In this document: positions 54,654-63,363 of the stretch, one piece after another
How the letters are laid out: the number at the start of each line of letters is the position of its first letter
Numbering within the stretch: the first letter of the stretch is position 1
Assembly: GCA_043801855.1 (NCBI GenBank)
Contig: JAZDLQ010000017.1
Coordinates: 1 to 64,000, forward strand
DNA length: 64,000 nt
Source: CAYTWW01 sp043801855
GTDB taxonomy: Archaea; Nanobdellota; Nanobdellia; Woesearchaeales; GW2011-AR15
Direction of reading: 5' to 3'
The notes under the pieces: model-generated
What the model saw: only the letters and a program-made list of their open reading frames with translations
Told to the model about the DNA's origin: nothing
Databases searched by the model: none
Position numbers and translations under genes: made by a program

Positions 54654-57221
54654 ATGCAAAGCATAATTAGAGTACTAGAATTAGCATACGAAGATAATAA
54701 AGATTATGTTCTTCTGGTAGATGATGACCTTAAAATAATCTGGGCAAATAATGCTTTTTTTCATGATACTCCTAATAAAAAAAATAAAGTTCTTGGAAAA
54801 TCATGTCATGAAGCTTTTAAGAATTCACAATTTCACTGTGATGAGTTTCTGGTAACTGAGGCGTTAAATACAGGAAAACAATCATTTCATAGGCATAAAA
54901 ATGAGATCCACAGCGCAACTCCATTTGAGAATGCAGGAAGGGAATATGTACTTTATAAAATAAGCGATGGAAAGGCGATTCTGGGAGCAGATGCGGACTT
55001 ATCTGAAACAAAAATCACCAGCAAAGCGCCTGAAAAAAGCGATGAAAAATACAAGCTTCTTTTCAATAACATCTCAAACTGTGTTGCAATTTATGAAGCA
55101 GCAAGCGATGGCAAGGACTTTATATTTGTTGATGTAAATAAAGCAGCAGAAATATCATTAAGAACTAAGTCTAAAGACATGATTGGAAGGCGTGTCACGC
55201 AGGTTTTTCCAGGAATTATCAAGATGGGCCTTCTTAAGATCTTTTCAAGAGTTTATAAAACTGGAAAACCTGAATTATTTTCACAAACCGAATACAAAGA
55301 TAAAAAACTTTTTATGTGGGTTGAAAATTATATATTTAAGCTGCCTTCAGGGCTTATTGTCGCGATCTTTAACGACTATACAGAAAAGCACAAGATAGAG
55401 GAAGAACTTAAAAAGTCAAGGAACTATTACATGTCTCTTTTTGAAAACCTGCCAAACCCTATATGGATGTCTGGAAATGATGCAAAGTGCAATTATTTTA
55501 ACAAGGCATGGCTTGATTTTACTGGGCAAGCCTTAGAGCATGAGATGGGTGACGGCTGGACAGAAGGAGTTCATCCTGATGATTTGGCAAGATGCATTAA
55601 AATATACATGGGGTCGTTTAAAGAAAGAAAGCCTTTTGTAATGGAATACAGGCTAAAGCATAATGACGGGGCATTTCACTGGATTATTGATTATGGAACA
55701 CCATTGTTTGACATGGAGGGCAAGTTTAGTGGATACATTGGCTCTTGCTATGATATTAATGAGAGAAAAATTGCAGAAGAGAGAATGGAGCAGGCAAACT
55801 TAATTATCCAAAATAGCTCAAATATTATATTCATCTGGTCTGCAAAAAAAGGATGGCCTGTATTATTTGTTTCAGATAATTTCAGTAAATGGGGCTATGC
55901 GGCAAGTGATTTCAATTCTGGGAAGTTTTGCTATGCAGATATTGTCTATAAAGAGGATTTGCCGCAGCTTGTTGAAAAAGTAAAAAACATTGAAGCGATT
56001 AATTATGACGAAATAAAAATCCAATATCGTATTAGGAAAAAAGATGGCTCTATTATCTGGGTTGATCAATGGTCTTGCCTTATCCGTGATGAAAAAGGCA
56101 ATCCTTTGAAATATGAAGGAATTGTCAAAGATATAACTGCCCAAAAAGAGGCGGAAGAAATTGAACAAAAAAAATATGGAACTATCGAAAAATTTAACAA
56201 TTGCCTAAAAGAGATTGCAAAAAACGCTTCACTAAAGACAGGAAAGCTTGAATCTTTTTCAAAGAAATTATGCGAAAAAGTGGCAAAGATTATATGCACA
56301 AGGTATGTCAGCATATGGTTTTTTGATTCAGATAATAAAAATTTAGTATCACTTAGTTCATATGATTCAAAGAAAGGCAAACACACATCAATTGAAATCC
56401 TGGCTGTCAAAGATTGCTCTGCATATTTTAAGGCACTTAATGAACAAAGAGTAATTGCTGCAAACGATGCCATTAACGATTTTCGGACAAAAGAGTTCAA
56501 AGAATATTATTTTAAAAAACATAAAATTGTTTCTATGCTCGATTCGCCAATAAGAATAGGACATGATCTTGTTGGCATATTAAGTTTTGAGCATTCCGGT
56601 AAAATAAGAAGCTGGTCAAATGAAGAGCAGAATTTTGCCGTGTCTCTTGCAGAATTTATATCTCTAACATATTCTTCATTCAAGCTTAAAAAAAGCGAAG
56701 AAGAGGCAAGAGCTGAAAAACAATTTATTGAAAAAATTATTGAAAATGCGCCAAGTATTATTATCGGGCTTGATGAGAATAATAGAATTATTCTGTTTAA
56801 TGCTTATGCTGAGAATATTACTAAGTACAAAAAAGAAGAAGTGTTGAATAAAAAATGGGTTGAGATTTTTGGCTGTAAAGACACAGGAAGTAAAGATATC
56901 TTCGATATGCTCAAAAAAGGAGAAAGTAATATTACTTATGAGGAAGAGATAATATCAAAAGAAGGAAACAAGCTGATGATTTTTTGGTCAAGCAGTTCTT
57001 TCAATGATAAAAAATCTGAACTGAAATTCATGTTCATCGGCCAGGATATAACAGAAAAATCATGGCTTGAGCAAAAGGCAAATGCCCTTAATATTGAGCT
57101 AACGAAGAAGATTGAGGACCTTGAACGGTTCCAGAACTTGACTGTTGGGCGCGAACTTAAGATGCTTGAGCTTAAAAAAAGAATTAAGGAATTAGAAGAA
57201 CAAATATCTTCACTTAAATAA
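54654..57221 (+). CDS. Multi-PAS/GAF sensor protein without kinase domain
   Basis: 855 aa, no membrane helix. PAS-like domains lie at about 15-110 (with GKSCHEAFKNSQFHC, a Cys/His pattern seen in some PAS inputs), 130-250, 258-378, 380-500 and 690-800. A GAF domain is at about 520-670. The C-terminus is a coiled coil containing LTVGRELKMLELKKRI, a recurring end of kinase-free PAS proteins. No HisKA or HATPase is present. It probably signals through protein contacts to the kinase, regulator or KaiC proteins nearby. GAGGGGAA precedes the ATG. Confidence 0.88.
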   Translation: MQSIIRVLELAYEDNKDYVLLVDDDLKIIWANNAFFHDTPNKKNKVLGKSCHEAFKNSQFHCDEFLVTEALNTGKQSFHRHKNEIHSATPFENAGREYVLYKISDGKAILGADADLSETKITSKAPEKSDEKYKLLFNNISNCVAIYEAASDGKDFIFVDVNKAAEISLRTKSKDMIGRRVTQVFPGIIKMGLLKIFSRVYKTGKPELFSQTEYKDKKLFMWVENYIFKLPSGLIVAIFNDYTEKHKIEEELKKSRNYYMSLFENLPNPIWMSGNDAKCNYFNKAWLDFTGQALEHEMGDGWTEGVHPDDLARCIKIYMGSFKERKPFVMEYRLKHNDGAFHWIIDYGTPLFDMEGKFSGYIGSCYDINERKIAEERMEQANLIIQNSSNIIFIWSAKKGWPVLFVSDNFSKWGYAASDFNSGKFCYADIVYKEDLPQLVEKVKNIEAINYDEIKIQYRIRKKDGSIIWVDQWSCLIRDEKGNPLKYEGIVKDITAQKEAEEIEQKKYGTIEKFNNCLKEIAKNASLKTGKLESFSKKLCEKVAKIICTRYVSIWFFDSDNKNLVSLSSYDSKKGKHTSIEILAVKDCSAYFKALNEQRVIAANDAINDFRTKEFKEYYFKKHKIVSMLDSPIRIGHDLVGILSFEHSGKIRSWSNEEQNFAVSLAEFISLTYSSFKLKKSEEEARAEKQFIEKIIENAPSIIIGLDENNRIILFNAYAENITKYKKEEVLNKKWVEIFGCKDTGSKDIFDMLKKGESNITYEEEIISKEGNKLMIFWSSSSFNDKKSELKFMFIGQDITEKSWLEQKANALNIELTKKIEDLERFQNLTVGRELKMLELKKRIKELEEQISSLK

Positions 57222-57222
57222 A

Positions 57223-57753
57223 TTACAATTCATAAAGCCTATCTGTAAACATCAGCAAATCTTTAAACAGCATCTCTTTTTCAGCGAATGATTCTTCGGC
57301 GCTGCATTCCCTGCTTGCAAACACTACCTTTTCATTGCTTCCTGCAGATTTGGAGAATCTGTCAATAAAAAGGACAATCTCATGCGGCCTGTTGTATTTT
57401 AGAAGAGCGCAAAGTGTATCTACAACAAATGCATCACAACTTTTAGCAGCTTCTGATATTTTACTTTCCAGTTCAGTTAAGTTATATGGTGCTGACACAA
57501 AAATACAATCATCAGTATCTTCCTTTTTTTGATAATGGCTGCTTAATACATCAATATACTTCAAGTCTTTTATTTTCAAATTAGCAGCATCTATTTTGGC
57601 TTCATCATAAGTCTTGTTTATACAGACTAGACAAGTTCTTTTTTTATTCTTATAGTTTTCAATCAGTGTTTTATTTATATTGGAATCAAGTAAATTTATT
57701 GGACTCACAACAAGGGAAAGTATGTTAATGTTTTGATTTTTATTTTCAGTCAT
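57223..57753 (-). CDS. KaiC/DUF835-like protein lacking Walker A (paralogue 1)
   Basis: 176 aa from ATG 57753, which gives the same length as its paralogue at 62409. RecA-fold remnants include CLVCINKTYDEA, YIDVLSS, and FVVDTLCALLKYNRPHEIVLFIDRF at the Walker B position, followed by KVVFASRE. There is no P-loop. In halophiles and methanogens similar KaiC-like non-ATPases act with sensor kinases. It lies convergent to the PAS/GAF gene and downstream of the 20-bp repeats. Confidence 0.65.
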   Translation of the reverse strand: MTENKNQNINILSLVVSPINLLDSNINKTLIENYKNKKRTCLVCINKTYDEAKIDAANLKIKDLKYIDVLSSHYQKKEDTDDCIFVSAPYNLTELESKISEAAKSCDAFVVDTLCALLKYNRPHEIVLFIDRFSKSAGSNEKVVFASRECSAEESFAEKEMLFKDLLMFTDRLYEL

Positions 57754-57824
57754 TGATTGAGTAAGTATAGTTCTACTATTTATTCTTTTATCACTTCTAT
57801 TTAATAACAAATACAATTTTTATG

Positions 57825-57900
57825 AAATTTATCCCAAAATCTATAAATTTATCCTAAAATAGAAAAATTTATCCCAAAATCTATAAATTTATCCTATTAT
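57825..57900. repeat. Four 20-bp tandem repeats (AAATTTATCCYAAAAT core)
   Basis: The core AAATTTATCC is found at 57825, 57845, 57865 and 57885, exactly 20 bp apart, with C and T alternating at the next base and the last copy ending differently. They lie in the 188-bp gap between the divergent KaiC-like and UbiA genes. Two helical turns per unit suits cooperative binding of a regulator on one DNA face. Confidence 0.75.
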
Positions 57901-57941
57901 TGTCATTAAGTATTTAAAGAATACTTTTTAATATACTACTT

Positions 57942-58934
57942 GTGGTCATTGCTGATATTTTTCGTGCAACAAGAATTGAGCGTGCATGTTTTGGCCTTGC
58001 GGCTGCTTTTGTTCCAATATCTCGCTTTCCAATAAGTACTTTTTATGCTATTAGCTTTGAATTTACTTTGTTTTGCGTTGCAGCAACATTGCTATATTGT
58101 GCACTTGGAATAATGAATGCATGGCTTGATAATGATTTTTCTCTACCACTTTTATGGAAGAAAGTGGTTTTCATAATGTTTATTGCAACAATTATTGTAA
58201 GCCTCTTTAGCATCAAGGTCTTCTTTGCAGTTCTTGCCTATATTTTTCTTGGGATAATATATAACACAGTAGCCAGAAAAATTTTTATGATGGACGGAAT
58301 TTTGCTCAGCATTGCGCATTATTTTCTACCTGTATTTTTTACTTCTTATTTATTGAATGCAGATATTGTAAATTCACTTTATTTATCCTTTTATTTTTTT
58401 GCGTTTTCTTTTTTTTTCATGCCGCTAAAAAATATAAGAGGAGCAAAAGAAGACAGGAAGAGAGGCTACAAAACAATTCCTGCAATGCATGTAGCTGGAG
58501 GCATAATAACACTGATGCTTATGGACATTTCTTTTTTTGTCATGCTTATTGGCTTTTTTGCATTCAGGTTAAGCTTAATCTATTTAGTATGCCTTTTTCT
58601 GATGCTTGTTTTAGGAAGCATTTTAAAATTTCTCCACAGCAGCGGTAATGAAGAGCTATTTGGCCATGTTTTCAGACTTGGCTTAATTTTTTTTCCGCTG
58701 TCATTTATCCTATCGAGCAGCCCGCCACTTTATGTCGTATTGTTTCCATTTGCATTATTTATTGTTTTAATCTATAAAATATACTCCTTTATCAAAAAAT
58801 CAGGCATGTTAACATACAAATGCTTTATCTTCAATTTAAATAATTTTATTATATGGCATAAAAGAGTATTTTTTTCATCTTTTGCCAGAACAAATGATGA
58901 AAAAAGCTATGGTTTGCTTACAATAAGCAGATGA
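57942..58934 (+). CDS. UbiA-family prenyltransferase
   Basis: 330 aa with about nine membrane helices. The first Asp-rich motif is NAWLDND (about residue 68; usually N-D-x-x-D-x-x-x-D). The second is KNIRGAKEDRKRGYKT (about 167; usually K-D-x-x-x-x-x-x-D-x-x-x-G-x-x-T), where the first Asp is Asn. The enzyme should join a polyprenyl chain to an acceptor such as a lipid, quinone or tetrapyrrole. The GTG start follows a TATA-like AAGTATTTAAAG. It is upstream of a geranylgeranyl-reductase-like gene, the usual lipid-pathway pairing. Confidence 0.8.
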   Translation: MVIADIFRATRIERACFGLAAAFVPISRFPISTFYAISFEFTLFCVAATLLYCALGIMNAWLDNDFSLPLLWKKVVFIMFIATIIVSLFSIKVFFAVLAYIFLGIIYNTVARKIFMMDGILLSIAHYFLPVFFTSYLLNADIVNSLYLSFYFFAFSFFFMPLKNIRGAKEDRKRGYKTIPAMHVAGGIITLMLMDISFFVMLIGFFAFRLSLIYLVCLFLMLVLGSILKFLHSSGNEELFGHVFRLGLIFFPLSFILSSSPPLYVVLFPFALFIVLIYKIYSFIKKSGMLTYKCFIFNLNNFIIWHKRVFFSSFARTNDEKSYGLLTISR

Positions 58935-58986
58935 CATAAAATAACAATAGTGCAAAATTTAGATTTTAAAAAAGAGGTCGAATCAA

Positions 58987-60159
58987 ATAACAAAAATCCT
59001 TATTATTGGAGGAGGAATTGCAGGAAGCGCAATTTGCTACAATTTAAGCAGGTATTGCCCTGAAGCTGAAGTATATGTTGTTGAGCGAAATAATAGCGGT
59101 TCCGTCAGCAGCGATTATGGCTGTAGGCTCACATTCAGGCGAATTATTGAAGAATATAATCTTCCATACAAAAAAATATTCACAACTCTTAAATTCTGCA
59201 ACAGTAAGGAAGTAATATTTAATTTTAAAGAAAAAGAACTATACTGTGTTGATTACAGCACCATCTGCAATTATCTTTTTGAAAAATCAGGAGCAAAAAA
59301 AATAAATGATAATGCAAAAGCTATCAACATAAAAAAAAACTTCCTGTTGTGCGAAAAAGGAAAATATGATTATGATTATCTGATTGATTGCTCAGGAAAC
59401 TCGTTTTTTATAAGAAAGCTCCTTAAGTTGAATTTGCCATCCAAGCTCTGGATTGGAAAGACACGCCTTTTATTGCTTAACAAAAAGCCAAACTTTCAGA
59501 ATGAGGCATACTACTGCCTGAATGATGATGGGACATTTGAGGATTTTTATCCTTTTGAGAATTATGCAGCGAACGGTGTCTGGAGATACACAGATTCATC
59601 TGACTTAAATCATAAAACTCCTCTAAAAAACAGCCATTTTAGTGATATAATTGCCGAATCAAAAGTCTTTCTTGAAAAAAGAGTAATGGTTCCGGCAAAC
59701 CCCGTCTTTCCGCTGCATTACAAAAATATCGGTTTTCTTGGAGATTCTTTTGGCAATGCAACAACAATTGCAAGCGAAGGAATAAGGCCAATTCTTGATA
59801 CATCAAAGCTTTTATGCCAGGCAATAAGAAAAAATAACCTATCACTTTACGATTCTTCTTGGAAAAAAGTATACCTTAACACATACTTAAAGCACCTTGC
59901 CAGTAAAAACCTTGGTAAAAATAGGCACAAAGACAGAATGAGAACAATTCTTTCCCTAAAAGAGCATCCTGATGCGTTTTATAATATCCTGGATTCAAAC
60001 CCTAATTACAAGTTTCCAAAAGAAGCTGTTAATAAAGTTCCATTTGATATTAAGCTTAAGCAATTAATCCATTACAATAAATACAAGCTATATTACTTTT
60101 TTCAGCAGCAATATGCATCTATTTCCTACCTGCTCAATTTTTTCAATAGCAAGGTTTGA
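58987..60159 (+). CDS. Geranylgeranyl-reductase-like flavoprotein, apparent ATA start
   Basis: 390 aa. (M)TKILIIGGGIAGSAICYNL is a standard FAD-binding GxGxxG strand. The middle has LIDCSGNSFFIRKLL, and the second FAD motif NIGFLGDSFGNATTIASEGI matches the G-D-A-x-G...EGI region of geranylgeranyl reductases, which saturate isoprenoid chains. The FAD strand begins within three codons of ATA 58987, which follows AAAGAGG at normal distance. No ATG, GTG or TTG precedes it in frame before a stop, and the first in-frame ATG (59347) would remove the cofactor site. It lies 52 bp after ubiA. Its end overlaps the convergent V4R gene by 72 bp. Confidence 0.75.
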   Translation: MTKILIIGGGIAGSAICYNLSRYCPEAEVYVVERNNSGSVSSDYGCRLTFRRIIEEYNLPYKKIFTTLKFCNSKEVIFNFKEKELYCVDYSTICNYLFEKSGAKKINDNAKAINIKKNFLLCEKGKYDYDYLIDCSGNSFFIRKLLKLNLPSKLWIGKTRLLLLNKKPNFQNEAYYCLNDDGTFEDFYPFENYAANGVWRYTDSSDLNHKTPLKNSHFSDIIAESKVFLEKRVMVPANPVFPLHYKNIGFLGDSFGNATTIASEGIRPILDTSKLLCQAIRKNNLSLYDSSWKKVYLNTYLKHLASKNLGKNRHKDRMRTILSLKEHPDAFYNILDSNPNYKFPKEAVNKVPFDIKLKQLIHYNKYKLYYFFQQQYASISYLLNFFNSKV

Positions 60160-61200
60160 GCTAAGTGCATTTTCCGCCATGCCGGTTATGCCTGATGTGA
60201 TGCATGAGTCTTCAAACTGCGAATATGGAAATTTTTCAATGATAATTTTGATTTTTTCTTCCTGCCATGAAAATTTAGGGATTCCCCAGCCAAAACCTGA
60301 TGTAATCTTTTTTATCGCATTTATTCTTTCTTTTTTTGTTTTTATTGATGACAAAAAAGGCTTTGTAATTTCCCTGTGGGAATTCTGTATGCATTTTCTT
60401 GAAAAATCAAGAAGCCCATATTCATTCATATGATAAAAAATTAAGTTTGCAGCGCCGATTTCATTGATAGTTACATGCTCTTTTCCAAAATACATCAGGC
60501 TGTTTTTTTTTGTTTCAAGAATATTTGCAGTTATAAGGTCTTTTAGTGCAGCATACTCGTTTTTGTTAAATTCTATCGGACTCTCCTGTATGAAATTATG
60601 CCTGTAATAATTATCATCAGGAGCAATTTTTTTAAAGTCAGGAATGTACTTTGCCTTTAGTTTTTTTCCAGCTACAATGCAACAATCCTTTCCTGAAAAA
60701 GAGCATGAAATTTTTTCTGCCTCAATATTTTCTCCGGACAATATTGATACAATTCCGGAAATTACGCCTGCACTAAAGCCCTGCTCATTTGTTTTTGTGC
60801 AGAAAATATTATCTTTGCCGCTGAAAAAAAACTCTTTTTTAGTTTTATTGTATCCTACTTTTTCGTTTATCCTAAATCCAAAAAAACTGAGCATAAAAAG
60901 GATAATCTTTAATTTAGGAAGTAGAATTGCTTCATTTGACTTGTCCATGTGTGCAAGTAACAATAGTCTGGTTCCTGTGTCTTTGCCAATCCTATAAAAA
61001 ATTTCTTGCGCCTTCTTTTTCCCTTCCTTTTTTATGATGCCTGATTGCAGATCGCAAAAAGCTTTTTCAAAAAGATATATTGACCTTTTTTTACGAAATG
61101 ACTTTCCATACCAGTCAGAGCCGCGTGACATAACAATCCCTGGTTCGTTTATAGAAATAATCTGTGGAAAGTATACTTTATCAAAAATTAATGCAGCCAT
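60088..61200 (-). CDS. V4R-domain protein
   Basis: 370 aa. The stretch FSAGVISGIVSILSGENIEA followed by CSFSGKDCCIVAGKK has the V4R (4-vinyl-reductase) pattern of a Gly-rich helix, acidic strand and Cys-containing finish. V4R units bind small hydrophobic or tetrapyrrole-type ligands and are found in BchJ and in ligand sensors. Residues about 200-370 form a second, more diverged unit. Its 3' end overlaps that of the geranylgeranyl-reductase-like gene by 72 bp. Confidence 0.7.
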   Translation of the reverse strand: MAALIFDKVYFPQIISINEPGIVMSRGSDWYGKSFRKKRSIYLFEKAFCDLQSGIIKKEGKKKAQEIFYRIGKDTGTRLLLLAHMDKSNEAILLPKLKIILFMLSFFGFRINEKVGYNKTKKEFFFSGKDNIFCTKTNEQGFSAGVISGIVSILSGENIEAEKISCSFSGKDCCIVAGKKLKAKYIPDFKKIAPDDNYYRHNFIQESPIEFNKNEYAALKDLITANILETKKNSLMYFGKEHVTINEIGAANLIFYHMNEYGLLDFSRKCIQNSHREITKPFLSSIKTKKERINAIKKITSGFGWGIPKFSWQEEKIKIIIEKFPYSQFEDSCITSGITGMAENALSSNLAIEKIEQVGNRCILLLKKVI

Positions 61201-61235
61201 ACTCTTTTTTTTCTTTCTTAAGTTGCAGACCTGTT

Positions 61236-61946
61236 TTACTTATTGACTTTTATTCCACTGTTGCTTATAACGAAGGGAAGTGCAGAATCATGCTGGCATG
61301 TCCATCTCATTTTCGGAATAAATATCCTTCGCTCAATATTGCCAAATGAAAGGTACTCAAGGCTGATTTCTCCATCTATAAAAAACGATACTAAGCCTGT
61401 AAAGTCATTTAGCAATTTTGGATCCTTTTCAAGGACAAGAAGTGTTGTAAGCCCCTCTCTTCTAAACAAGGAAAATGATTCAACAATGAGCCTTCTTAGA
61501 TTTACTTTGCTTGCTATACTTTCTCCTTTTCCTGTGCCATAATGGAAATTGAAAAAGCCGTTGTAGCTGTCAATAACAAGCCTTGTGATCTTCTTATCCT
61601 CTCTTATTTTTGTAAATAGATCATTGTAGATGTTTTCAAATTCATCATAAGGTATGCACATAATCTTTAATTTTCCATTTTTTTCGTGTTCTAAAAGATT
61701 GCTGCCAAAATTAGCGCTTGAAAAGATTCTGTCAATGTTTTTTCTTGGCTCTTCAAGATTAATATATATCCCTTTTTCGTAGTTTTTTGCTCCTTCAAGA
61801 AGGAAGTGTAGTGATAGCAGTGATTTACCAATTCCTGCTGGACCAGATAATCCGATAACACTCCCTGAAGGCAAGCCTCCTTCAAGCATCCAATCCAGGC
61901 CGATAATTCCGGTTTTAATCCTTTCAATTGAGGTTTTTTTTGCCAT
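61236..61946 (-). CDS. KaiC-family RecA-like ATPase
   Basis: 236 aa, single domain. ERIKTGIIGLDWMLEGGLPSG, Walker A GPAGIGKSLL (near 35), YINLEEP carboxylates, and Walker B RLVIDSYNGF. The C-terminus is shorter than in the KaiC at 45247. It stands 17 bp after a 101-aa gene. The V4R gene follows after 35 bp, so ligand sensing and ATPase output may be linked. Confidence 0.88.
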   Translation of the reverse strand: MAKKTSIERIKTGIIGLDWMLEGGLPSGSVIGLSGPAGIGKSLLSLHFLLEGAKNYEKGIYINLEEPRKNIDRIFSSANFGSNLLEHEKNGKLKIMCIPYDEFENIYNDLFTKIREDKKITRLVIDSYNGFFNFHYGTGKGESIASKVNLRRLIVESFSLFRREGLTTLLVLEKDPKLLNDFTGLVSFFIDGEISLEYLSFGNIERRIFIPKMRWTCQHDSALPFVISNSGIKVNK

Positions 61947-61963
61947 TATTATTCACCATTAGA

Positions 61964-62269
61964 CTACAATTTTATCTTGTCAACGACAAAAACATAAATA
62001 TCTTTATGCTTGCTCTCTATTCTTTGGCAGCGGACATCGCTTTTAGAGTTAACTCCTTTTTCGCGAAACTTTTTTGGTATAAGAAAATAAATTGTAGAAT
62101 CATTTTTTCCCCTCATTGAGATCCTTGATTCATTAAGGCAGGCGCCTTCGGCAAAAATATGTATATTTTCCATGAATCCCTTTAGAGCAAGCGATTCTTC
62201 TTTCCCAAGAGAAATATTGTGAGTGACACTTCCGTCCTCTTCAAGCTTTGCATTAAGGATAGTTCCCAT
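61964..62269 (-). CDS. Small protein of unknown function
   Basis: 101 aa, beta-rich (ILNAKLEEDGSVTHNISL, STIYFLIPKKF, DIYVFVVDKIKL), with no recognised motif. GAGGAG stands eight bases before ATG 62269, and a TATA-like AAATTTATATAGGG is further upstream at about 62344-62352. It precedes the KaiC gene and probably forms an operon with it and the V4R gene. Confidence 0.6.
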   Translation of the reverse strand: MGTILNAKLEEDGSVTHNISLGKEESLALKGFMENIHIFAEGACLNESRISMRGKNDSTIYFLIPKKFREKGVNSKSDVRCQRIESKHKDIYVFVVDKIKL

Positions 62270-62408
62270 TCATCTGCTCCTCTTTTAATATATTGGCTAA
62301 AACCATAATCCTATCAACCCCTGAATTTGCTAAACGAGAACCCTATATAAATTTTTCTTTTGAGAAAAACAAAATAGTTTCATGCATTATATTTGTAACA
62401 ATAAAGTT

Positions 62409-62936
62409 TCAATCCATTGCAACAACGCTGTCTACAAACATATTTAAGTCTTTTACTAATTCTTCGCTATCCTCTTTTAATGCGACAAAAACAGATTTTT
62501 TTCCAAGCACCCGTATCTTGGTGATAAGGTTATGCGTAAACTTAATGACTGAATTTATATCCTGATAAACAATAAGCGTTGAAATTGTGTCAAAAATAGC
62601 GTTATCGCATCCCTTGTCAGACAAACCTTCTGAAAATGCAAGGCTGATATCTGTCAATGCAGTAGGTGATGAAATATATGTGCAGTTATTAGTATTAGTG
62701 GTAGACTGGACAGTATTAGTGATTGCATCAACAAAATAAAATTTGGAAGCTTCAATATTTCTCGACTTAAGCGCATTTACAATAGTGTTACTCGGTTTAT
62801 TTAGAGTAACATAACAGACTTTATTTGATATGCTGCTTACAAGAGATAGAAGTTCCTGGGAATTTTTTATATAATTTCCCTTGCTCATTACAACTAGAGT
62901 TACTTCACTATTAAGTAAATCCTCTTTTATTCCCAT
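62409..62936 (-). CDS. KaiC/DUF835-like protein lacking Walker A (paralogue 2)
   Basis: 175 aa. It aligns with the 176-aa protein at 57223 through most of its length: CTYISSPTALTDISLAFSEG with CIFVSAPYNLTELESKISEA, NAIFDTISTLIVYQD with AFVVDTLCALLKYNR, and a common end. There is no P-loop in either. Two copies flanking the UbiA/flavoprotein/V4R/KaiC genes suggest that the group belongs to one regulatory unit. Confidence 0.6.
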   Translation of the reverse strand: MGIKEDLLNSEVTLVVMSKGNYIKNSQELLSLVSSISNKVCYVTLNKPSNTIVNALKSRNIEASKFYFVDAITNTVQSTTNTNNCTYISSPTALTDISLAFSEGLSDKGCDNAIFDTISTLIVYQDINSVIKFTHNLITKIRVLGKKSVFVALKEDSEELVKDLNMFVDSVVAMD

Positions 62937-63363
62937 TATTTTTGGTAAATATAAACTCCTTTTTAACTCTTTTGTATAAATTACGGCAAATAAAAAGCTT
63001 TATATATCATATAAATTATTATTTTGCTTGGGGGTTGATGCTAGTCAATTATCATTGTTATTTGCATAATTAAGCACTGTTGGTGACTTATTGATCGTCT
63101 ACTGCGCTTATCTTGAAACAGACAAATAGCTTTATTTTTGATTTTGCACCTTATGTTGCCATTCCTGCATGATAGAGCAAGATTCTTTTTGGTTTTAGAA
63201 ATATTTATAAATTATACTCTTTTTGATATATTATTATATCTTAAAAGATATAACTGATTGAAAAAATAAAATTATAATAAAAACTTTTATATAGTATAAT
63301 TATAACTAAGAAAAGATATAACATTATACTATAAAAGATATAATACTCATCAGAGGGAAAACA
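62937..63363. other. 427-bp intergenic region with three AAAAGATATAA sites
   Basis: No convincing gene is seen here on either strand. AAAAGATATAA occurs at 63243-63253, 63311-63321 and 63333-63343. The first is part of a near-perfect inverted repeat (TTATATCTT-AA-AAGATATAA, 63234-63253) and the last two are 22 bp apart. The last copy overlaps a TATA-like ACTATAAAAG. These look like operator sites for the winged-helix gene that follows. Confidence 0.5.

Noticed and set aside
57825..57900. CRISPR-like array
   Set aside because: The repeats are tandem at 20 bp with almost no spacer sequence and there are no cas genes.
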